35,919 bases of DNA from contig JBCDBL010000026.1 in assembly GCA_039183635.1 (NCBI GenBank), positions 1-35,919 on the forward strand. The letters run 5' to 3'. A model generated the notes under the pieces. The model was not told the origin of the DNA. It saw only the letters and a program-made list of their open reading frames with translations, and searched no databases. Source of the DNA: JBCDBL01 sp039183635. GTDB lineage: Bacteria > Pseudomonadota > Alphaproteobacteria > Caulobacterales > Parvularculaceae. This document shows positions 17,137-25,508 of the stretch, piece by piece. Position 1 is the first letter of the stretch. Each line of letters opens with the position of its first letter. The translations under genes were made by a program, and so were the position numbers.

Positions 17137-18459
17137 TTACGCAATAGCGTCCAAAGCCCGGCGGACCTTTTCAAAGGTCGAGAACAAATCGTCGGGCTCA
17201 GCGTTTAAGAATGGAGAAAATTGAAGAATATCCGCGCCGTTTCGAATGACAAGGTCTTCTTCCCAGAAACAATGCTTATGGGCCGCAAGGCCCCGTGCGC
17301 CGGGACCGTCGCCGCCGGGCGCGATCTCTACCGCGCCCATGAGGCCGACATTGCGCACGTCGATGACTTTCGGATGATCGGAGAGACTGTGGATCGCCTC
17401 TTCAAACTGGGGCTCCAGAGCGCGCGCTTGTTCAAAGCTGCCTTCCTCATCATACGCATCGAGCGTGGCCAGGCCTGCGGCGGCGGCGACGGGGTGACCG
17501 GAGTAGGTGTAGCCGTGGAACAATTCCACCATATGGGGCGGGCCCTGAACGATGGCATCGTAAATCTCCCCCTTGACCAGCGCCGCTCCCATGGGGATGA
17601 CGCCGTTGGTTATGCCTTTGGCGGTGGTGATAATGTCCGGCGTCACGTCAAAGCGCTGTGCGGCGAAGGGGGCGCCGATGCGTCCGAAAGCGTTGATGAC
17701 CTCGTCAAAAATCAGCAAAATTCCATGGCGCGTGCAGATCTCGCGCAGGCGTTTCAAATAGCCTTGCGGCGGCGGCAGGACGCCGGTTGAGCCTGGCGCT
17801 GGCTCTATGATGACGGCGGCGATGTTGCTTGCGTCATGCAGGGCGCAAAGGCGCTCAAGCTCGTCGGCCAGGTGCGCGCCCCATTTGGGAAGGCCTTTGG
17901 AAAAGGCGTTTTCACTCAGATTAAACGTATGCGGAAGGTGGTCAACGCCCGGAATCAGGCAGGGGCTGAAGACTTTGCGGTTCGCGACCATGCCGCCGAC
18001 GGAGACGCCGCCGAAATTAACGCCGTGATAGCCGCGTTCACGGCCGATAAGGCGCGTGCGCGTGGCGTCGCCCTTGGCCCGGTGATAGGCGAGGGCGATT
18101 TTCAGCGCGGTATCCGCCGCCTCCGATCCGGAGTTGCAGAAAAAAGCGTGCTCGAACCCGTCAGGCGCCATCGTTGTTAGCCGGTTGGCGAGTTCAAAGG
18201 CTTTTGGGTGGCCTACCTGGAACGCCATCGCATAGTCTAACTCGGCGACTTGGGCCTGCACCGCTTCGACGATTTTTCCATGGCAATGGCCAAGCCCTGT
18301 CGTCCACAATCCGGAAAAGCTGTCATAGATTTTCCGTCCGTCTTCAGACCAATAATAATGCCCTTCAGCCCGGGTCAAAAGGCGCGGTGCGGATTGAAAG
18401 TCCCGATTGGATGTAAACGGCATCCAGTAGGACGCCAAAGTGTTGTTGGAGATGGTCAT
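17137..18459 (-). CDS. bauA: Beta-alanine (omega-amino acid)-pyruvate transaminase
   Basis: This 440-residue class III PLP aminotransferase closely resembles BauA: YWMPFTSNRDFQSAPRLL, then AFQVGHPKAFELANRL, FCNSGSEAADTALKIALAYH, RLIGRERGYHGVNFGGVSVG and GVDHLPHTFN. The PLP Schiff-base lysine is K281 in ITTAKGITNG and the pyridine-N-binding Asp is D252 in IFDEVINAFGR. It should transfer the amino group from beta-alanine to pyruvate, yielding malonate semialdehyde and alanine. It leads a two-gene operon with mmsA, which consumes that product. A divergent XRE-cupin regulator and an inverted repeat lie just upstream and probably provide control. Other omega-amino acids such as taurine or putrescine-derived amines are possible substrates. 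Confidence 0.93.
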   Translation of the reverse strand: MTISNNTLASYWMPFTSNRDFQSAPRLLTRAEGHYYWSEDGRKIYDSFSGLWTTGLGHCHGKIVEAVQAQVAELDYAMAFQVGHPKAFELANRLTTMAPDGFEHAFFCNSGSEAADTALKIALAYHRAKGDATRTRLIGRERGYHGVNFGGVSVGGMVANRKVFSPCLIPGVDHLPHTFNLSENAFSKGLPKWGAHLADELERLCALHDASNIAAVIIEPAPGSTGVLPPPQGYLKRLREICTRHGILLIFDEVINAFGRIGAPFAAQRFDVTPDIITTAKGITNGVIPMGAALVKGEIYDAIVQGPPHMVELFHGYTYSGHPVAAAAGLATLDAYDEEGSFEQARALEPQFEEAIHSLSDHPKVIDVRNVGLMGAVEIAPGGDGPGARGLAAHKHCFWEEDLVIRNGADILQFSPFLNAEPDDLFSTFEKVRRALDAIA

Positions 18460-18558
18460 CCCGGTCGCTCCACGGTGAGGGGGGAAATTAGCGTGACACT
18501 AGAGTTGAAGTCAGGTGTTTAGCAAGATGTTAAGTCGAAGAATGTTTTTCATGGTTTT

Positions 18559-18588
18559 TCCTAAAAATAAGAGATATTGTGTTTAGGA
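18559..18588. promoter_or_regulatory. Inverted repeat between bauA and the XRE-cupin regulator
   Basis: TCCTAAA (18559-18565) and TTTAGGA (18582-18588) are perfect 7-bp arms with 16 bp between them, so the half-sites are about two helical turns apart. They sit in the AT-rich 161-bp divergent region, 33 bp before the regulator start. This is a good candidate operator for the adjacent HTH protein. It is not confirmed. Confidence 0.5.
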
Positions 18589-18620
18589 TAGAAAACGAAT
18601 TTAAGGTGCGCTGACTTAAT

Positions 18621-19190
18621 ATGAAAAAACAGGACCTTTCGTTGGAAGATGACGTCGGCGGACGTCTCGCCCGTGTTCGCCTCGCTTACGGTTTGTCTCA
18701 AAGACAGTTGGCGAAAAAAGCGGGCGTGACGAACGGAACAATCTCCCAGATCGAATCCGGCGCGCTCAATCCCACCGTCGGAACATTACGGAAAATTCTT
18801 GGCGCTCTGCCCATGAGCTTGTCGTCGTTCTTCGACGATGACGACATTTTGGCGAGTGAAAAAATCTTCTTCGCTCAACATGAGCTGACGGAGTTGTCGG
18901 AGGGGGCTGTCTCTTATCGTCAAGTTGGCGGCTCTTCGGCCAAAGCCATTCAATTCATGTGGGAGCGGTATGAGCCCGGCGGCGACACCGGCCGCCACGC
19001 GCTGACCCATGAGGGGGAGGAATGCGGGTTTGTTATCTCAGGGGAGTTGACCGTCACGGTCGCCGGCAGGGCGCGTACGTTGAAAGCGGGGGAGGCCTAT
19101 TATTTCAACAGCGACCAGCCCCATACGTTTAAAAATGAAGGCGCAGAGCCTTGCGAGTTGGTTACGGCCTGCACGCCGCCGAGCTTCTAA
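18621..19190 (+). CDS. XRE-family regulator with C-terminal cupin
   Basis: This 189-residue protein has an N-terminal lambda-repressor-like HTH (about 12-70: VRLAYGLSQRQLAKKAGVTN, then GTISQIESGALNPTVGTLRK). A cupin_2 domain follows at about 112-180 (WERYEPGGDTGRHALTHEGE, FVISGELTVTV, GEAYYFNSDQPHTFKN). This is the PuuR-like architecture: the cupin senses a small amine or amino acid and alters DNA binding by the HTH. It is divergent from bauA-mmsA, so it probably controls them and itself, with beta-alanine or a related compound as ligand by inference. The start is the ATG at the beginning of the HTH lead-in. Cupin metal ligands look partly conserved (His in RHALTHEGEE, His in QPHTF). Confidence 0.9.
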   Translation: MKKQDLSLEDDVGGRLARVRLAYGLSQRQLAKKAGVTNGTISQIESGALNPTVGTLRKILGALPMSLSSFFDDDDILASEKIFFAQHELTELSEGAVSYRQVGGSSAKAIQFMWERYEPGGDTGRHALTHEGEECGFVISGELTVTVAGRARTLKAGEAYYFNSDQPHTFKNEGAEPCELVTACTPPSF

Positions 19191-19224
19191 AGCCTGTCGC
19201 TGCCTTTAACGGCGTTTCAGGCTT
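19190..19224 (+). terminator. Hairpin after the XRE-cupin regulator
   Basis: AAGCCTG (19190-19196) and CAGGCTT (19218-19224) form a 7-bp stem starting at the regulator stop codon. No T-run follows, so it is at best a weak or Rho-assisted terminator. Confidence 0.35.
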
Positions 19225-19401
19225 CTGGCCATGGAGGTTCGCCGCCTTTTTACGTCAGAGACGTTTGTTATTGATACGCCCCGCCGAGAGGGGCGCAAAA
19301 GGTTCTAAATCTTTGTTTACGCAGCTTGTGAATGCGAAACCGGTGGGCCACTTTTGCTTTAAAGTGCATTAGAGTTAAAGGCTCTGTGGGGGGAAGTCGC
19401 G

Positions 19402-20076
19402 ATTCGCCAGCAACGTTTAAATATTGCGATTGGGGTTTTTGTTTTCGTCCTGGCGCTGTCAGCGCTGGCCGCCGAAGACATCGCAGCCGTTCATGACCGC
19501 TTATTGGAAGACGGTTCGCTACAATTTTCATTTGAAACCGCCGACGTCGCTGAGCCGCCAAACTGGCTGAAGCAGGTTCTTGACGCCGTCGAGGCCGTGC
19601 TGTGGGCTTTGGCGCCTTTGGTGCGGCTGGTGTTTTGGCTGGGCCTCGCTGTCATTGTGGGCGGTCTGATCTATCTCTTAGGGCGCGAACTTCTTCGCCG
19701 CTTTTCAAAGGCGACAACTGACGCAGACGCGAAGGAGGCGGCTCTGGCCCCGCCGAAACCGGCTTTCGCCAAGGCCTTGTTGGCGCAGGCCGACGCCCTC
19801 GCCGGGCAAGGCCTTTTCGATGAGGCCCTTCACATCCTTTTGTTTCGCAGCATCGAGGATATTGAACGGCGCCGGCGGGGCGTCCTGTCCGATGCGATGA
19901 CCGCTCGCGAAATTTCGGCGCTGTCGGTGCTGCCGGCGACGGCCCGCGTCGCGTTCGCCCATATCGCCGCGGCGGTGGAGCGCAGTCGGTTTGCAGGCGT
20001 CGCCAGCTCCGCCGGTGTTTTTCACTCCTGCCGCGAGGCGTATCTGACGTTTTCCAAGCCGGAGAATTGGGCGTGA
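19402..20076 (+). CDS. DUF4129-type protein with signal peptide, likely ATT start
   Basis: This is the first gene of the MoxR operon. The first standard in-frame start is TTG at 19504, but translation upstream of it reads IRQQRLNIAIGVFVFVLALS and then ALAAED, a complete Sec signal peptide. An in-frame stop at 19360 limits the N-terminus, and the only well-placed start is ATT at 19402, six bases after GGGGGGAA. I therefore annotate 224 residues beginning at ATT, the rare codon known from infC. A second hydrophobic segment follows (VEAVLWALAPLVRLVFWLGL, then AVIVGG), then a cytoplasmic DUF4129 domain (AQADALAGQGLFDEALHILL, SIEDIERRRRG, LSDAMTAREISAL). It overlaps the next gene by GTGA. The role is unknown beyond the operon. 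The family call is good; the exact start is inferred. Confidence 0.8.
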   Translation: MRQQRLNIAIGVFVFVLALSALAAEDIAAVHDRLLEDGSLQFSFETADVAEPPNWLKQVLDAVEAVLWALAPLVRLVFWLGLAVIVGGLIYLLGRELLRRFSKATTDADAKEAALAPPKPAFAKALLAQADALAGQGLFDEALHILLFRSIEDIERRRRGVLSDAMTAREISALSVLPATARVAFAHIAAAVERSRFAGVASSAGVFHSCREAYLTFSKPENWA

Positions 20077-21335
20077 CGGACACCTGTGAAACGTCTGCAG
20101 GTCGTGACAACATCTTCTCCCGTACGATGGCGCTGTCGCTTGTGTTCATCGGCGTTTTCTCCTTTTCCGCATATTTTGTCCTGTCCGCCTATGCGCCGGC
20201 GCTGCGGGACGGGAACGATGGCCGCGCCCACGCCCTGTCGAAAAGCGCCGTCGGATACGCCGCGCTTGTCCGATTGCTGGATGAGTTCGATATGACGACG
20301 ACTGTGCTGCGCGGGCCGGCGGGGGACACGCGGGACGGCGTCATGGTTTATACGCCGCCGCGCTCTTTTTCCCTGGCGACGGCGCCCGCCCTCGACCCTT
20401 TTCAATTGACGATTATTGTTCCGACAAAATGGGCGACAACGCCGCACCCTTTTCGGCCGGGGTGGGTGCGCAAAGCCCCTGGCGACGGGATCGCCATGGC
20501 GTCGTCAATGGCGTTTGAAATCGGCGAGACACTTGTCGATGTAGACTTCGCATGGCGCGCGGGCGAGGACGACATCTCTCTGGCGCCGGCCGATGCGTTC
20601 GGCGGCGCGATCCTGAAGCGGTTCGGAACCGGCGGTGTCGGGAAAATCGATCGCCTGCAGCATATTACGTCGATAGAAGGGGTGGAGCCCATTTTAAAAA
20701 CAATCGACGGCGATGCGGTTCTGGTCAAAGTCGTCGATGCGCCGGTCTACATTTTATCAGAGCCGGACTTGCTCAACACCCATGGCCTTGCCGATATGCG
20801 ACGGGCGGCGCTGGCGGCGTCGTTCTTCGATTTGGCGCGCGCCGGCGGTCCTGTGATGTTCGATGTATCTCTACACGGGTTTGAACGCACTCGGAATATT
20901 ATTCAATTGGCGTTGGAACCGCCGTTTCTCGCCGCGACAGTGTGCATGCTCCTCGCCATGGTTTTTCTGGCGGCTAAAGCAGCGGCGCGGTTCGGGCCGC
21001 CGCGGCGGGCCGAACCGTTGCATTTGTTCGGCAAGGCGGCGCTTGCCGATAACTCGGCTGCGCTGATCGCCATGTCGCGGCGTGAGGCGGAGTTCGCCCG
21101 CCACTACGCCGCCGTCGTGCGACGGCGTATCGCTATGGCGCTCAATCTGCACTTACGAAAGCGCAGGGACGATGTTGATGCGGCGTTCGACCGGGTTTTG
21201 GCGACCAAGGGCGTCAAGGCGTCTTTCGATGTGGCCGAGCGCGCTGCGAGAACGGCTGATGATTTGGATGAGGCTTTGAAGGCGGCGCGCCGCCTTTATA
21301 TGATTAAGAAGGAGATCCTCCGTGAACGCCGCTGA
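20073..21335 (+). CDS. DUF4350-domain membrane protein
   Basis: I place the start at GTG 20073, which overlaps the preceding TGA as GTGA and has GGAG eight bases upstream; a TTG two codons earlier is too close to that site. The 420-residue protein has a TM helix near the N-terminus (LSLVFIGVFSFSAYFVLSAY). A periplasmic DUF4350 domain follows, with the typical opening SKSAVGYAALVRLLDEFDMT. A second TM (FLAATVCMLLAMVFLAA) precedes a cytoplasmic tail of about 130 residues rich in Arg and Ala. DUF4350 resembles glutamine-amidotransferase/ThuA-like folds and regularly lies between DUF4129 and MoxR genes. The function is unknown. Its end overlaps the moxR start by 14 bp. Confidence 0.85.
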   Translation: MTDTCETSAGRDNIFSRTMALSLVFIGVFSFSAYFVLSAYAPALRDGNDGRAHALSKSAVGYAALVRLLDEFDMTTTVLRGPAGDTRDGVMVYTPPRSFSLATAPALDPFQLTIIVPTKWATTPHPFRPGWVRKAPGDGIAMASSMAFEIGETLVDVDFAWRAGEDDISLAPADAFGGAILKRFGTGGVGKIDRLQHITSIEGVEPILKTIDGDAVLVKVVDAPVYILSEPDLLNTHGLADMRRAALAASFFDLARAGGPVMFDVSLHGFERTRNIIQLALEPPFLAATVCMLLAMVFLAAKAAARFGPPRRAEPLHLFGKAALADNSAALIAMSRREAEFARHYAAVVRRRIAMALNLHLRKRRDDVDAAFDRVLATKGVKASFDVAERAARTADDLDEALKAARRLYMIKKEILRERR

Positions 21336-22278
21336 TATTTCCGCCCTGGCCGGCGCTGTGAAATCCGAGATTTCAAAAGCCGTGGTGGGCCAGGACGCCG
21401 CGGTGGAGCTGTTGCTGACGACTTTGTTCGCTGGCGGCCACATCTTGCTCGAGGGGCCGCCGGGGGTGGCCAAAACGTTTTTGGCGCGCACCTTCGCGAC
21501 CACGCTGCGCCTCGATTTCAGCCGTATCCAGTTTACCCCGGACCTGATGCCCGGCGACGTTGTCGGCTCCAACATTTTCGATTTCCGCGCCAGCGCGTTC
21601 ACCCTGACGAAGGGACCGATTTTCGCCGAGCTTCTCCTCGCGGACGAAATCAACCGCACGCCGCCGAAAACCCAAGCCGCGCTTCTGGAGGCGATGCAGG
21701 AGCGGGCCGTCACCATCGACGGTACGACACATGCGCTCTCGCAGCATTTCATGGTGATCGCCACGCAAAACCCCATCGAACATCAGGGCACGTACCCTTT
21801 GCCAGAAGCTCAGCTTGATCGGTTCTTGTTCAAGCATGTGCTCGACTATCCCGATCGCGAAGAGGAGTTGAAAATTGTCGCCCAGCATGGCGCCCACGCC
21901 GTTTCCGGGGAGCCGCAGGACTATGATGTCGCCGCGGTCGTCGACGAGGGGGCGCTGGACGCCGCCATCGACGCCGTGCGCCAGGTGCGCATCACCTCTG
22001 AAATCGTGGAGTACGTCGTAAATCTGGTGCGCGCCACCCGGGATGCGGCGGCGTTCGTCACGGGGGCGAGCCCCCGGGCGGCTGCAATGCTGGCCGCCGC
22101 CGCCCGCGCGCGGGCGGCCCTGGACGCCCGGGACTATGTCATTCCCGACGATGTGAAAGTTCTGGCGCGTCCGGCCCTCAGGCACCGCGTTATCCTCTCG
22201 CCCATGGCGGAAATCGACGGCGAAACCCCCGATGCCGCTCTTGCGGCGGTGTTGGAGGCGGTGGACGCGCCGCGATGA
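21322..22278 (+). CDS. MoxR-family AAA+ ATPase
   Basis: This 318-residue AAA+ ATPase starts at GTG after AAGGAG, inside the end of the previous gene. Walker A is GPPGVAKT (45-52), Walker B is LLLADE (D108-E109), and the sensor region is ATQNPIEHQGTYPLPEAQLD. A helical lid domain follows with RAAAMLAAAARARAALDARD and YVIPDDVKVLARPALRHR. MoxR ATPases are thought to act as chaperones for metal insertion or complex assembly together with VWA or DUF58 partners; the partner here is encoded next door. It acts in the cytoplasm at the membrane face. The client of this copy cannot be deduced. Confidence 0.95.
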   Translation: MNAADISALAGAVKSEISKAVVGQDAAVELLLTTLFAGGHILLEGPPGVAKTFLARTFATTLRLDFSRIQFTPDLMPGDVVGSNIFDFRASAFTLTKGPIFAELLLADEINRTPPKTQAALLEAMQERAVTIDGTTHALSQHFMVIATQNPIEHQGTYPLPEAQLDRFLFKHVLDYPDREEELKIVAQHGAHAVSGEPQDYDVAAVVDEGALDAAIDAVRQVRITSEIVEYVVNLVRATRDAAAFVTGASPRAAAMLAAAARARAALDARDYVIPDDVKVLARPALRHRVILSPMAEIDGETPDAALAAVLEAVDAPR

Positions 22279-22306
22279 GCCTTTGTGAGACGCGAGACGT
22301 AAGCCG

Positions 22307-23596
22307 ATGACCGTCTACCCCACAAATCGCGCCGCGTTTTTGGCCGGTGCAGCAGGGCTTGCTGCGCTGGCTATTGCAGCTGCTGCGCCGGGCATGTGGG
22401 CTGTCGGCCTGGCGTTGGCTGCAGGAGTGGTGGCTTTGCTGGCCGCCGATGGGGCGATGTCGCCCTGGCTCTCCGGTCTTGGCGTGGAAGCACCGGAAAA
22501 ACCGCTTCTACAAGTGGGACGCAGCGCCGCTGTCGCCTTCGGTGTTTCGTTTCAAAGCGGCGGCGCCCATGGCCTTGAAAGCCGTCTTGAGGCGGATGAG
22601 CTGATCTCAGTCGCCGATGAGGGTGCGCCCCACGCATTTCGTTTAACGCCGCTGCGCCGGGGGCGCTGCGCTGTTGCGCGGCTCTGGGTGCGCTGGCGCG
22701 GTCCGCTGGGCCTTGTTTACAAGCAACATGCAGTCCCCGTCGATTGGAGCTTCGCCGTTTCGTCGAACACCCGCGCCATTGAGGAAGATGCGATCAAAGT
22801 GCTTTTGCGGGAGAACGCCGTCGGCGCAAAGGTGCAAATTGAACGGGGGGAGGGCACGGAGTTCGAGGCTTTGCGGGAGTTTCAGGTGGGCATGGACGCC
22901 CGCGCCATTGATTGGAAACAATCGGCCCGCCATCGCACTCTTCTGACCAAGGAGTTTCGAACCGAGCGCAACCATTCAATCGTTTTCGCCATTGACACAG
23001 GCCGACTGATGTCGGCGCCGGTTATGGGCGGTGTTGCGCGCCTGGATCATGCATTGAATGCGGCGTTGATGATGGCGTTCGTCAGTATAAAGCTTGGCGA
23101 CCGCGCAGGGATGTTCGCGTTTGACGCCAAGCCCCACACGATGACCGCGATCGCCTCCGGCGCCCGGGCGTTCCAGCATCTAAAAGCAGCGGCGACGGAT
23201 TTGGACTATAGCGCGGAGGAGACGAATTACACGCTGGGTCTGACAGAGCTGTCGTCGCATTTGGACCGGCGCGCGCTCATCATCATCTTTACCGATTTTG
23301 TCGACACTACCAGCGCGGAGCTGATGCTGGCGAATATGCCGACGCTTTTGAAGAAGCACATGGTTTTGTTTGTTGCGTTTCGGGACGATGAGGCTGAGGC
23401 GATGGTCGGCCGCGCCCCGTCTTCTTCAGAGGATATCAGCCGCGCCGTCATCGCCGACGGCCTGATGCGCGAGCGGGACCTTGTCGTCAGCCGTCTGCAG
23501 AAAATGGGGGCGGAGATTATCGATGCGCCGGCTGACCGTATCGGCGTCAGTTTGATCAACACTTATTTGCGGATCAAGAAACGCGGGCTGTTATGA
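22307..23596 (+). CDS. DUF58-family protein (MoxR partner)
   Basis: This 429-residue protein begins with two adjoining hydrophobic helices (LAGAAGLAALAIAAAAPGMW, then VGLALAAGVVALLAA) that anchor it. A beta-rich domain and the DUF58 core follow (GEGTEFEALREFQVGMDARA and IDWKQSARHRTLLTKEFRTE). The last part has a VWA-like fold: IVFAIDTGRLMSAP, RLDHALNAALMMAF and ALIIIFTDFVD, where the MIDAS-type DxS motif is altered to DTGRLM. In characterised clusters MoxR and DUF58 proteins act as a pair. The gap to moxR is 28 bp and the stop overlaps the next start (ATGA). The function is family-level only. Confidence 0.92.
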   Translation: MTVYPTNRAAFLAGAAGLAALAIAAAAPGMWAVGLALAAGVVALLAADGAMSPWLSGLGVEAPEKPLLQVGRSAAVAFGVSFQSGGAHGLESRLEADELISVADEGAPHAFRLTPLRRGRCAVARLWVRWRGPLGLVYKQHAVPVDWSFAVSSNTRAIEEDAIKVLLRENAVGAKVQIERGEGTEFEALREFQVGMDARAIDWKQSARHRTLLTKEFRTERNHSIVFAIDTGRLMSAPVMGGVARLDHALNAALMMAFVSIKLGDRAGMFAFDAKPHTMTAIASGARAFQHLKAAATDLDYSAEETNYTLGLTELSSHLDRRALIIIFTDFVDTTSAELMLANMPTLLKKHMVLFVAFRDDEAEAMVGRAPSSSEDISRAVIADGLMRERDLVVSRLQKMGAEIIDAPADRIGVSLINTYLRIKKRGLL

Positions 23597-24633
23597 CCAA
23601 GACAAAGACGGAGATGGACAGCGTTCTGCGCAGCCGCCGGTTTCGGCTCGAACGGGAGGCCGATTGGTTGAAACTGGAGGATTTGCTCGCCCGGGTCGCC
23701 AAGGGGGGCGCGGCGGCGCTGACCAATGACGAATTGGTGGATTTGCCCAGGGTCTACCGCTCCACTTTATCGGCGCTGTCCGTGGCGCGGTCGACGTCCC
23801 TTGATAAGAACGTCATCGCCTATCTCGAAAGCCTCAGCACGAGGGCCTATTTCTTCCTCTACGGCTCGCGGGCGAGTTTGTCTGATCGTTTTATGTCATT
23901 TTTGCGCCGGGACTGGCCGTTGTCGGTGCGGGCGATCTGGCGGGAGACGGTGGTTGCGCTCGCGATCACGCTGCTCGCCGGCGCGGCGGCGTTTTCCCTC
24001 GTGATGAACGATGCCGACTGGTTTTACTCCTTCGCACCCGCAGATCTCGCCGGCGACAGGTCGCCGGCGGCGTCCACGGAAAGCCTGCGGTCGACGCTCT
24101 ATGACGGCGGTGGCGAGGGGTTGTCCGTGTTCGCAACATTTTTGTTCACTCACAATGCACGGGTGGCGATTTTCGCTTTCGCCCTGGGGTTCGCCTTCTG
24201 TATTCCGACGGTTTTTCTGCTCGCTTACAATGGCTGCGTGCTCGGCGCCTTTCTGGCGCTGTTTGTCAGTCGCAATCTTGGCTTTGAGCTTGGGGGGTGG
24301 CTGCTCATCCACGGCGTAACGGAATTGTTCGCCATCATCCTCGCCGGCGCCGCGGGGTTGAAAATCGGCTGGGCGGTGGCCAACCCCGGCGATCAAACGC
24401 GCCTCGCCGCCGTTGCGGCGGCGGGACGGACGGCGTCTTTGGCGGTGTTCGGCGTTATCATTATGCTGTTCCTCGCAGGGCTGTTGGAAGGTTTCGGCCG
24501 CCAGCTCATCACCAACGATCTTGTGCGATACGCCGTTGCTTTATCGACCGGCGTTTTGTGGTGGCTTTATTTTTACGGCGGGCGCGTCGCGCATGAAGGA
24601 GGGCTGCATGGCGAGGCCGACACGCGCCTATAA
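23593..24633 (+). CDS. SpoIIM-family (stage II sporulation M-like) membrane protein
   Basis: This 346-residue protein has a soluble N-terminal helical region (about 1-110) with RSRRFRLEREADWLKLEDLL and LPRVYRSTLSALSVAR, typical of the SpoIIM-like members in MoxR clusters. At least five TM helices follow. The conserved part around LFTHNARVAIFAFALGFAF, then NGCVLGAFLALFV and LLIHGVTELFAIILAGAAGL is diagnostic. True SpoIIM works in engulfment in spore formers; in non-sporulating bacteria this family has no settled role. It overlaps DUF58 by ATGA and the RDD gene by 26 bp, which indicates tight translational coupling. Confidence 0.9.
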   Translation: MTKTKTEMDSVLRSRRFRLEREADWLKLEDLLARVAKGGAAALTNDELVDLPRVYRSTLSALSVARSTSLDKNVIAYLESLSTRAYFFLYGSRASLSDRFMSFLRRDWPLSVRAIWRETVVALAITLLAGAAAFSLVMNDADWFYSFAPADLAGDRSPAASTESLRSTLYDGGGEGLSVFATFLFTHNARVAIFAFALGFAFCIPTVFLLAYNGCVLGAFLALFVSRNLGFELGGWLLIHGVTELFAIILAGAAGLKIGWAVANPGDQTRLAAVAAAGRTASLAVFGVIIMLFLAGLLEGFGRQLITNDLVRYAVALSTGVLWWLYFYGGRVAHEGGLHGEADTRL

Positions 24634-25498
24634 CGCCGACGCCGGCGATACGGCGTTGGAGCGCCGGTTCGTCACGCCCGAAGGCGTCGATTTACGCCTG
24701 CAGCTCGCCTCCGCCGGGGAGCGCGCGGCGGCGTTCTGCATCGATGTTTTCGCGATTGTCGCCATTCTAACCGTCGTCAGCCTGCTCTTAGGCTATACCG
24801 GCCTTGCGACCGAGGCCGATGAGGTCGTCATTATTGTATGGCTGCTCCTGTTTTTCTTTTTGCGGTCCTTTTACTTTACGTTTTTTGAACTTCGCCCCGG
24901 TGCGGCGACGCCGGGCAAACGGGTGCTCGGCTTGCGCATCGCGCCGCGCAATGGCGGACGCCTGCGTGCAGAGGCCGTATTCGCCCGCAATGCGATGCGG
25001 GAGATCGAAGTTTTTCTCCCCATAAGTTTTTTCTTCGCCCAGGGCCCCGGCGGCGTTGATGGCTGGATCATTTTCGTCGGCTCCATCTGGGGCGGAATTT
25101 TCGCGTTTTTTCCCCTGTTCAACCGCGATCGCTTGCGCCCCGGCGATATGATCGCCGGGACCTGGGTGGTGAAGGCGCCGAAGCGCCGGTTGCAGGAGGA
25201 TATGGCCCGCGCCGGAGAGGAAGCCCTGCCGGCGTTTCAGTTTTCAGCGGAAGAGCTTGATGCTTATGGCGCACACGAACTGCATGTTTTGGAGGATGTG
25301 CTGCGTACAAGAAATGAGGATACGATAGCGCTCGTCGCCGACCGCATCCGCACGAAAATCGGCCGTAATGCTGCGCCCGACGAAGATGATGCGACGTTTC
25401 TGGACGCCTATTACGCGGCGTTGCGCGCCCGGCTGGAGCAATTGTTGCTGTTTGGCGTAAAGCGTCGCGACAAACACGATCGCGACGCAAAACCGTAA
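24608..25498 (+). CDS. RDD-family membrane protein
   Basis: I choose ATG 24608 because AAGGAGGG lies directly upstream and the protein then begins before the RDD signature; an earlier frame start falls deep inside the SpoIIM gene. The 296-residue protein contains an RDD domain: LASAGERAAAFCIDVFAI (the Arg and Asp of the name), two TM helices, GAATPGKRVLGLRIAPRNGG, FARNAMREIEVFLP, and FFPLFNRDRLRPGDMIAGTW. A charged cytoplasmic tail of about 110 residues follows (DAYGAHELHVLEDVLRTRNE). RDD proteins have been linked to ion transport in some bacteria but are mostly unstudied. This is the last gene of the six-gene operon and converges on the next gene with 10 bp between stops. Confidence 0.9.
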   Translation: MARPTRAYNADAGDTALERRFVTPEGVDLRLQLASAGERAAAFCIDVFAIVAILTVVSLLLGYTGLATEADEVVIIVWLLLFFFLRSFYFTFFELRPGAATPGKRVLGLRIAPRNGGRLRAEAVFARNAMREIEVFLPISFFFAQGPGGVDGWIIFVGSIWGGIFAFFPLFNRDRLRPGDMIAGTWVVKAPKRRLQEDMARAGEEALPAFQFSAEELDAYGAHELHVLEDVLRTRNEDTIALVADRIRTKIGRNAAPDEDDATFLDAYYAALRARLEQLLLFGVKRRDKHDRDAKP

Positions 25499-25508
25499 AG
25501 GGGGCGGC

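Noticed and set aside
21373..22185. A 270-codon open frame on - opposite the MoxR gene
   Set aside because: The + strand encodes an intact AAA+ ATPase; the antisense product has no recognisable feature and no ribosome-binding site was evident.
24413..24607. An N-terminal extension of the RDD protein into the SpoIIM gene
   Set aside because: The extended residues are Arg/Cys-rich out-of-frame translation of SpoIIM; ATG 24608 has AAGGAGGG directly upstream.
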